Source: Streptomyces massasporeus (GTDB lineage: Bacteria; Actinomycetota; Actinomycetes; Streptomycetales; Streptomycetaceae). Taken from it: 64,000 nucleotides of DNA. This document shows, one piece after another, positions 1 through 7,100 of this stretch. The stretch lies in NCBI RefSeq assembly GCF_014648995.1, contig NZ_BMSE01000016.1, positions 1 to 64,000 of the forward strand, written 5' to 3'. The translations under genes were made by a program, and so were the position numbers. Numbering within the stretch: the stretch's first letter is position 1; each line of letters begins with the position of its first letter. The notes under the pieces are model-generated. The model saw nothing but the letters and a program-made list of their open reading frames with translations. It was not told the origin of the DNA and did not search any database.

Positions 1-58
1 TACAGCGCCGATGGTACTGCAGGGGGGACCCTGTGGGAGAGTAGGACGCCGCCGAACA
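1..58 (+). rRNA. rrf: 5S ribosomal RNA, 3' end (partial)
   Basis: The first ~58 bases match the 3' third of an actinobacterial 5S rRNA: the loop-E/helix segment GATGGTACTGC, the run AGGGGGGACCCTGTGGGAGA and the closing GTAGGACGCCGCCGAAC. The 5' part and the rest of the rRNA operon lie to the left of the window. It is followed at once by a perfect UUCG-capped terminator. The exact mature 3' end is uncertain by a few bases. Confidence 0.93.
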
Positions 59-65
59 ATCATTG

Positions 66-108
66 AAAGGGTTGGACCCGAAACTTCGGTTTCGGGTCCA
101 ACCCTTTT
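66..108 (+). terminator. Rho-independent terminator of the rRNA operon
   Basis: An uninterrupted stem of about 19 bp (AAAGGGTTGGACCCGAAAC and its complement) is capped by a TTCG tetraloop closed by C-G and followed by a run of T. This is a classical intrinsic terminator, fitting the end of a highly transcribed rrn operon. Confidence 0.95.
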
Positions 109-156
109 TTGTTGTGCGTCACTTGAAGTTCACGTTGCGCAACGAGCATCGACAGC

Positions 157-834
157 ATGGGTACTGCTGCAATGCTCAGGGCCGCCGGTGTCGGACTCGG
201 TGACGAGGTCGTCGTGCCGGCCTTCGGGAACGTCGAGGTCGCGGAGGCCGTGGCCATGGCCGGGGCTCTGCCGGTGTTCGCCGACATAGACCCCGCCACC
301 TACTGCCTCGACGCCGCTGCCGTGGAAGCGGCGGTCACCTCGCGGACCGCGGCCGTGGTGGTCGTACACCGCTTCGGCCGGCTCGCCGACATCGCGCGGC
401 TGCACGCCGTGGGTCAGCGGCACGGACTGCTGGTGCTGGAACAGGGAGAGTCCGAGGCGCCGTACGACGAGATAGCCCAGCGCCGGGAGCGCGCGGCCTA
501 TCTTGATATGAAACTGAGGGGTGTGCGGACGCCGGACGACGGTGACGGACACACCTATCAGCAGTACGTCGTGCGGGTTCCGGGCAATGGGCGACCCGAT
601 CGGGATGCCTTCGCGCGGGCCGTGCGTGCCAAGGGGGTTGGGTGTCGGGTGCCGGTGAAGACGCCTGTGCACCGGCTGCCCGAATTCCGGCGGTGTGTTT
701 CGCTTCCGGAGACCGAGCGGGCTTCGGACGAGACGCTCGCGCTGCCCGTGGACGCGTCCCTGACCAAGCGGGACATGCAGCGGATCGTGTCCGCCTGTAA
801 CGCCCTCGGAGGGCTTCTCCAGCCCGCCTTCTGA
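157..834 (+). CDS. DegT/DnrJ/EryC1/StrS aminotransferase-like protein, shortened, lacks PLP lysine region
   Basis: This 225-residue protein resembles sugar aminotransferases of the DegT family, which are usually about 370 residues. The N-terminal half carries the family pattern GTAAM...GLGDEVVVPAF...GALPVFADIDPAT and VVVHRFGRLADI. After the LVLEQGES segment (about residue 93) the sequence jumps to YDEIAQRRERAAYLDMKL, which belongs to the far C-terminal part of the family. The first ~50 residues and the central ~100 residues, including the SFxxxK PLP-lysine segment, are therefore missing. An intact reading frame with normal codon bias suggests a maintained, non-catalytic relative rather than fresh decay. 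There is no Shine-Dalgarno at the ATG. It sits alone between an rRNA operon and a tRNA. Confidence 0.75.
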   Translation: MGTAAMLRAAGVGLGDEVVVPAFGNVEVAEAVAMAGALPVFADIDPATYCLDAAAVEAAVTSRTAAVVVVHRFGRLADIARLHAVGQRHGLLVLEQGESEAPYDEIAQRRERAAYLDMKLRGVRTPDDGDGHTYQQYVVRVPGNGRPDRDAFARAVRAKGVGCRVPVKTPVHRLPEFRRCVSLPETERASDETLALPVDASLTKRDMQRIVSACNALGGLLQPAF

Positions 835-839
835 CGTGG

Positions 840-869
840 TTGGGAGCACGGGTCTGTTCGGGGTATGAT
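840..869 (+). promoter_or_regulatory. Probable promoter of tRNA-Thr
   Basis: A -35-like TTGGGA (840-845) and a -10-like TATGAT (864-869) are separated by 18 nt and lie about 40 nt before the tRNA. This matches the vegetative (HrdB-type) promoter pattern. Inferred by eye only. Confidence 0.55.
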
Positions 870-908
870 CTATTCCGTTGCCGCGGGGGAGACCTCGCAA
901 AGCAACAG

Positions 909-981
909 GCCCCTATAGCTCAGTCGGTAGAGCGTCTCCATGGTAAGGAGAAGGTCAGCGGTTCGATTCCGCTTGGGGGCT
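909..981 (+). tRNA. tRNA-Thr (anticodon GGT)
   Basis: A full cloverleaf can be drawn. The acceptor GCCCCTA (909-915) pairs with TGGGGGC (974-980), the D stem is GCTC/GAGC, the anticodon stem is TCTCC/GGAGA (935-939/947-951) and the T arm is AGCGG TTCGATT CCGCT. The seven-base loop ATGGTAA places GGT at positions 34-36, reading threonine ACC codons. CCA is not encoded. A strong bidirectional terminator follows. Confidence 0.95.
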
Positions 982-986
982 CAAAC

Positions 987-1022
987 CGAAAAGGCCCCAC
1001 CCTCACGGGTGGGGCCTTTTCG
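987..1022 (+). terminator. Bidirectional intrinsic terminator between tRNA-Thr and osaC
   Basis: A perfect 16-bp stem (CGAAAAGGCCCCACCC, 987-1002, and its complement 1007-1022) with loop TCAC is flanked by A and T runs on both sides. It can end the tRNA transcript on the plus strand and osaC on the minus strand. Confidence 0.93.
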
Positions 1023-1029
1023 CGTTCTC

Positions 1030-3657
1030 CTAGTCCTTGTGGAGACCCGGGACGCGCATCGCCAGGATGGCCATGTCGTCCGAAGGGGCGTCCGACGCGA
1101 AGCGTTCCACCGCGCGCATGATGCGGGCCGCGACCGCCCCGGCCGTGAGGCCCGTGCAGGACGTGAGGACGTCGGCGAGGCCGTCGTCACCGAGCATGCG
1201 GGCGCCCTCCCGGCGTTCGGTGACGCCGTCCGTGACGCACAGCAGGACATCGCCGGGGTCGAGGGTGACGGTCTGCTCGTAGAGCTCCAGGTCCTCGATG
1301 ACGCCGAGGAGCGGCTGAGGCTCCGCGGCCGGTTCGACCGAGCCGTCCTGGCGCAGGCGCAGCGGGAGCGGGTGGCCGGCGCAGACCACCTTCAGTTCGG
1401 CGCTGCCGTCCTCCTGAGGGCGCAGTTCGCCGTAGAGGAGGGTGAGGAAGCGGCTGCGGGCTCCCTCGTCGAGGATCGCGGAGTTCAGGCGCTCCAGGAC
1501 GGCCGGCCCGCTGAGGCCCTCGCGGGCCAGGAGGCGCAGGGCGTGGCGGGCCAGGCCGGTGACCGCTGCCGCGTTCGGGCCCGTGCCGCAGACGTCGCCG
1601 ATGGCGAAGCCGTACGCGCCGTCGCGGATCGGGAAGACGTCGTAGAAGTCGCCGCCGACCTCGTTGCCCTCGCCGGCCGCGCGGTAGATGACGTCGACCT
1701 CCACGCCGTCGATCTCGGGGAGCCCCGGAGGCAGGAGGCTGCGCTGGAGGGACTGGCTGATGGCCGTGCGCTCCGAGTAGAGGCGGGCGTTGTCCAGGGC
1801 CAGGGCCGCTCGGCGGGAGAGGTCCTCGGCGAGTTCCAGAATCTCCTGGCGGAAGTGCTCGTCGGTGGGCTTGCCGAGGGTGAGCATGCCGATGACACGG
1901 TTGCGGGCGACCAGGGGGAGGACGACCGTCTCGCCCCCGACGGCGGAAGCGGTGGCGAGGGTGGGGCCGATGCCGGGGGTGACCTGGCGGGTCGGGCTGC
2001 CGCTGAGGCCGAGGCTGCGCATGGAGCTGCGCAGGGCCGCCTGGTGGGCCACCTCGCCGGGGGCCGTCCAGACGCGGGCGCCGGGGGTGGGGACCGGGTC
2101 GGGCGGGGGGACCTTCGACAGGAGGGACTTGATGCCGTCGATGAGTTCCTCGTCCTCGTGCAGGACGTAGGAGAGGTAAGGCTCGGAGGCCTGGTCGGCG
2201 ATCGTGTAGACGGCGCACCAGGTGGCGAGGGTCGGGACCGTCATCTGGGCCATCAGGGCCAGGGTCTGGTCGCGGTCCAGGGTGCCGGCCAGCAGGTCGG
2301 AGGCTTCGACGAGGAAGCTGAGGGAGCCGCGGCGCAGGCGTTCCAGTTCGCCCAGGCGGGCCGATTCGACGGCGAGGGCGATGCGGTCGGCGGCGAACTG
2401 CAGGCGCAGGGCCTCTTCGTTGGAGTATCTGGCGGGGGCTTCGGCGGCGACGCCGAGGGAGCCGGTGAGGCGGCCTTCGACCTTCAGGGGGACCGTGACG
2501 ACCGAGCGCATGCCCGTGCCGTTGAGGAGCGGGACCGCGCCGGGGACCGCGGTGAGGTCGTCGTGGACGGCGGGCATGCGGGCCGAGCCGTAGCGGCCGG
2601 GGCCGGCCTCGACGGGGACGCGGGCGAAGCGTTGGCGGGCGGAGGGGAGGCCGGTCGAGGCGCGGACCTCCAGTTCCGTCTCGTCGTCGGTGGCCAGCAG
2701 GAGGAACGCGGAGTCGCCGTCGAGCATGTCGCGTGCGCGTTCGACGGTGCGCTGCAGGAGGCCGTCCAGGTCGTCCGGGGCGGGGGAGCCGATGAAGACC
2801 TCGAAGGGGTCGGTGCTCTGGCCCTCGGAGCCGGTCGAGGTGTCGGAGGCGGGGACGCGCAGGGGTGTCTGCAGAACGGCCCGTTCGTGGTCCCGTACGA
2901 GGAGGCAGACGGTTGACGGTTCGCCGCCGGTGTCGCGGACGCGCAGGTGGGAGGCGTAGACAGGGGTGACTCGGCCGGTGGCGGTGCGGATGCCGTAGCT
3001 GCCCTCCCAGCGGGAGAGGCGGAGGGCCTCGGCGATGCCGGTGCTGGTGCCGGGGGTGTGCGGCCAGGCGGCGAGGTCGGTGAGGGGCTTGCCGGTGACC
3101 TGCTCGGCCGGGTAGCCGAAGAGCTCCTCGGCGTCCTCGTTCCAGGCGGTGATGTGGCCGGTGCGGTCGATCTGGATGACGGCCACGCGGACCCGGCCGT
3201 CGGCGAGGGGGAGAAGCTCGGAGGGGAGGGCCGGTCCGGCCGCGCGGGTGCCCACCGCGCGTGCGGGCAGGTCCAGTTGGAACCAGACGGTCTTGTGGGT
3301 GGGGGTGTACTCGACGCCCCAGCGGCCGGCGAGGGCCGCGCACAGCTGGAGGCCTCGGCCGCCCTCGCGGTCGGGGCTGCCCATGTTGATGGAGGTGGCC
3401 TGGAGGGGGATCTCGCGTTCGGGGTAGCGGTCGGCCACCTCGATGCGCGCGCCCTCGTCGCTGCGCAGGCACAGCACGTCGGCGGAGGTGCCGGCGTGGA
3501 CGACGGCGTTGGTCACGAGTTCGCTGGTGAGAACGACGGCGTCGTCGACGATGTCGGCGAAGCCCCATCCCTGGAGGGTGTCTCGAACGAAGGAGCGGGC
3601 GCTCGCGACCGATCGGCCGACGGGCTCGAAACTGGCGGCCGCGCGCGCGGTGATCAC
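1030..3657 (-). CDS. osaC: OsaC-like multidomain regulator: anti-sigma ATPase, PAS, GAF, PP2C phosphatase
   Basis: This 875-residue soluble protein combines an RsbW-type HATPase at the N terminus (N-box ELVTNAVVHAG, G-rich DREGGRGLQL, ~5-135). A PAS domain (ITAWNEDAEELFGYPAEQVTGK, ~155-260), two GAF-like regions (~310-640) and a C-terminal SpoIIE/PP2C phosphatase (EVGGDFYDVF, IGDVCGTG, DGVTERR) follow. The homologous S. coelicolor gene next to osaAB, osaC, modulates the stress sigma factor SigB after osmotic shock; the same role is inferred here. The start is GTG 3657, which has AGGAG (3662-3666) four bases upstream and leads straight into the ATPase. An upstream ATG at 3783, also with GGAGGGG, would add 42 low-complexity residues. 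Confidence 0.88.
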   Translation of the reverse strand: MITARAAASFEPVGRSVASARSFVRDTLQGWGFADIVDDAVVLTSELVTNAVVHAGTSADVLCLRSDEGARIEVADRYPEREIPLQATSINMGSPDREGGRGLQLCAALAGRWGVEYTPTHKTVWFQLDLPARAVGTRAAGPALPSELLPLADGRVRVAVIQIDRTGHITAWNEDAEELFGYPAEQVTGKPLTDLAAWPHTPGTSTGIAEALRLSRWEGSYGIRTATGRVTPVYASHLRVRDTGGEPSTVCLLVRDHERAVLQTPLRVPASDTSTGSEGQSTDPFEVFIGSPAPDDLDGLLQRTVERARDMLDGDSAFLLLATDDETELEVRASTGLPSARQRFARVPVEAGPGRYGSARMPAVHDDLTAVPGAVPLLNGTGMRSVVTVPLKVEGRLTGSLGVAAEAPARYSNEEALRLQFAADRIALAVESARLGELERLRRGSLSFLVEASDLLAGTLDRDQTLALMAQMTVPTLATWCAVYTIADQASEPYLSYVLHEDEELIDGIKSLLSKVPPPDPVPTPGARVWTAPGEVAHQAALRSSMRSLGLSGSPTRQVTPGIGPTLATASAVGGETVVLPLVARNRVIGMLTLGKPTDEHFRQEILELAEDLSRRAALALDNARLYSERTAISQSLQRSLLPPGLPEIDGVEVDVIYRAAGEGNEVGGDFYDVFPIRDGAYGFAIGDVCGTGPNAAAVTGLARHALRLLAREGLSGPAVLERLNSAILDEGARSRFLTLLYGELRPQEDGSAELKVVCAGHPLPLRLRQDGSVEPAAEPQPLLGVIEDLELYEQTVTLDPGDVLLCVTDGVTERREGARMLGDDGLADVLTSCTGLTAGAVAARIMRAVERFASDAPSDDMAILAMRVPGLHKD

Positions 3658-4161
3658 AGAACTCCTCGACCGGTTCTCGACGTGCTGGGCTGCGTGGCCG
3701 ACCGGCTCGCGCCGCTGTTGCGGCAGGGCGCCCGTCGGCCGGGGGTCCGGGGGCTGTCCCCCCGGGATCAGTCCGGTGGTCATGTGTGCGGCCGCCCCTC
3801 CGATGCCCGCTCGTCTTCGTGCCACCGCCCAGGCCGGACGGACCGGCGCGGCTGGACAGCCGGATGCAAGGTTACTTACCTTCGCGGGCCGTGCGGATGC
3901 CGGTCTGCAGTGTTTCCGTCCGGAGGGTGTGCGGACGATGTGCGAAGCTGCCGAACTGTTATGGCCTGGTTCGGCCAGGGTGAAACACTGGGCAAGCTTC
4001 CTGTGAAGGTCCGGGCAGGCTGTGTGCCCGACGCCGACCTTGGGCAGCAGCCCCCTGGAGACGGCCTGGTATGCAGGGCAGAGAATACGCAGTAGTAACT
4101 GGTACGCCGAGCGTGGTACCGGAGCACAGCAGTGACGGTCGACCCCTGCGGGAGGGACACA
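3658..4161. promoter_or_regulatory. Divergent osaC/osaA control region
   Basis: About 500 bp separate the divergent osaC and osaA starts. It must hold promoters for both. A G-rich hairpin (GGGGG-CTGT-CCCCC, about 3747-3764) could form in a long osaC leader. I looked for the SigB-type GGGTAT/GGGTAC element in both directions and did not find a clear one. No additional gene is convincing. Confidence 0.5.
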
Positions 4162-7100
4162 GTGGAGTCTGGCGCAGCGACGCGTGGCAAGAAGGCGCGC
4201 GCGAAAGGCGGACAGTCCCCGATCAACCAGGGCAAGGTGCGTAGTGGCACGACCGAGGTGGACACGGCGGCCCTGAACCGGCTGATGGCGGCCCTGGTGT
4301 CGATGCGGGACGGAAACTTCCGCAAGCGGCTCACGGTGTCCGGTGACGGCGTGATGGCCGAGATCGCGGCGGTCTTCAACGAGGTGGCCGACCGCAATCT
4401 GCATCTGACGGGTGAGCTGTCGCGGGTGCGGCGGATGGTGGGCCGCGAGGGCAAGCTCACCGAGCGGCTGGAGACAGGTGCCTGTGAGGGCTCCTGGGCG
4501 ACGGCGATCGACAACTCGAACGCACTGGTGGACGACCTGGTACGGCCGGTTTCCGAGGTCGGCCGGGTGCTGTCCGCGGTGGCGGAGGGTGATCTGTCGC
4601 CGCGGATGGAGCTGCGGACGCAGGTGCCGGACGGCAACAGCCAGCCGCTGCGGGGCGAGTTCCTGAAGGTCGGGCGGACCGTCAACAACCTGGTCGACCA
4701 GCTGTCGACGTTCACCGACGAGGTCACGCGTGTGGCCAGTGAGGTGGGCACCGAGGGCAAGCTGGGCGGGCAGGCCCGTGTGCGGGGCATGTCGGGTTCG
4801 TGGCGGGACCTGACGGACTCCGTCAACACGATGGCATACCGGCTGACCGCCCAGGTGAGGGATATCGCGCTGGTGACGACGGCCGTCGCCAAGGGTGATC
4901 TGTCCCGGAAGGTCACCGTTCAGGTGGCCGGCGAGATGCTGGAGCTGAAGAACACCGTCAACACGATGGTGGACCAGCTGTCGGCGTTCTCCTCCGAGGT
5001 GACCCGGGTGGCCCGTGAGGTGGGCACCGAGGGCGCGCTGGGCGGCCAGGCGCAGGTGCCCGGGGTCGACGGTGTGTGGAAAGAACTCACCGATTCGGTG
5101 AACACCATGGCCGGGAACCTCACGGCCCAGGTGCGCGGGATCGCGGAGGTGACGACCGCGGTCGCCAACGGTGATCTGTCGCGGAAGGTGACCGTGCCGG
5201 CGCGGGGCGAGGTCGCCCAGCTCGCCGAGACGATCAACCAGATGACCGAGACGCTGCGGATCTTCGCGGACGAGGTCACGCGGGTGGCCAACGAGGTCGG
5301 GGCCGAGGGACGTCTCGGCGGTCAGGCGAACGTGCCGGGCGCCGCGGGGACGTGGAAAGATCTCACCGATTCGGTGAACACGGTTTTCCGGAATCTGACC
5401 ACTCAGGTGCGCGACATCGCCGCGGTGACGACGGCGGTGGCCAACGGCGACCTCTCGCAGAAGGTCACGGTCGACGTGGCCGGCGAGATGCTGGAGCTGA
5501 AGAACACCGTCAACACGATGGTGGACCAGCTGTCCGCTTTCGGTGCCGAAGTGACGCGTGTGGCGCGGGAGATCGGTGTCGAGGGTGAGCTGGGCGGCCA
5601 GGCGCAGGTGCCCGGCGCGGCGGGCACGTGGAAGGACCTGACGGACTCCGTCAACACGGCGTTCCGGAACCTCACCGGTCAGGTGAGGAACATCGCCCAG
5701 GTGACGACGGCGGTGGCCAACGGCGACCTCTCGCAGAAGGTCACGGTCGACGTGTCCGGCGAGATGCTCAAGCTGAAGAACACCGTGAACACGATGGTGG
5801 ATCAGCTGTCGAGCTTCGCCGACCAGGTGACGCGGATGGCCCGGGACGTGGGCACGGAGGGCCGCCTGGGCGGGCAGGCCCGGGTGGACGGTGTCTCGGG
5901 CACCTGGAAGGAGCTCACCGACTCCGTCAACTCGATGGCCGGGAACCTCACTTCCCAGGTGCGCAACATCGCGCAGGTGACGACGGCCGTGGCCCGGGGT
6001 GACCTGTCGCAGAAGATCGACGTCGACGCGCGCGGCGAGATCCTGGAGCTGAAGAACACCATCAACACGATGGTCGACCAGCTCTCGGCCTTCGCCGACC
6101 AGGTGACCCGGGTCGCGCGCGAGGTGGGTACGGACGGCCGGCTGGGCGGTCAGGCGCAGGTGCCGGGTGTGGCCGGTGTGTGGCGTGACCTGACGGACTC
6201 CGTGAACGGCATGGCGTCCAACCTGACCGGTCAGGTGCGCAACATCGCCCAGGTGGCGACGGCGGTGGCCCGGGGTGACCTGTCCCAGAAGATCACCGTG
6301 GACGCGCGCGGGGAGATCCTGGAGCTGAAGAACACCCTGAACACGATGGTGGACCAGCTGTCGTCGTTCGCGGAAGAGGTCACGCGTGTGGCCCGTGAGG
6401 TGGGTACGGAAGGCATCCTGGGCGGTCAGGCCGAGGTGCAGGGTGTCTCCGGCACCTGGAAGGACCTCACCCAGTCGGTGAACGGCATGGCGAACAACCT
6501 GACCATTCAGGTGCGCAACATCGCCGAGGTCACGACCGCGGTGGCCCGGGGCGATCTGTCGAAGAAGATCACCGTCGACGCCAAGGGCGAGATCCTCGAG
6601 CTGGTCACGACGGTCAACACGATGGTGGATCAGCTGTCCTCCTTCGCCGAGCAGGTGACCCGGGTGGCCCGTGAGGTGGGTACCGAGGGCATCCTGGGCG
6701 GCCAGGCGCACGTGCCCGGTGTCACGGGCATCTGGAAGGACCTGAGCGACAACGTCAACCTGATGGCGAAGAACCTCACCACTCAGGTGCGGAACATCTC
6801 CCAGGTCTCGGCGGCGGTCGCCAACGGTGACCTGACGCGGCAGGTCACCATCGAGGCGCGCGGCGAGGTCGCGCAGCTCGCCGACACCATCAACACGATG
6901 GTGAAGACGCTGAGTTCGTTCGCCGAGCAGGTCACCAAGGTGGCCCGTGAGGTGGGCACGGACGGCATCCTCGGCGGTCAGGCGCACGTGCCCGGTGTGG
7001 CCGGCACGTGGAAGGACCTCACCGAGTCCGTGAACCAGATGGCGTCCAACCTGACCGGTCAGGTGCGCAACATCGCCATGGTGACCACGGCCATCGCCAA

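Noticed and set aside
3658..4161. SigB-dependent promoter between osaC and osaA
   Set aside because: Expected from the S. coelicolor literature, but no GGGTAT/GGGTAC element with a suitable -35 could be read in either direction.
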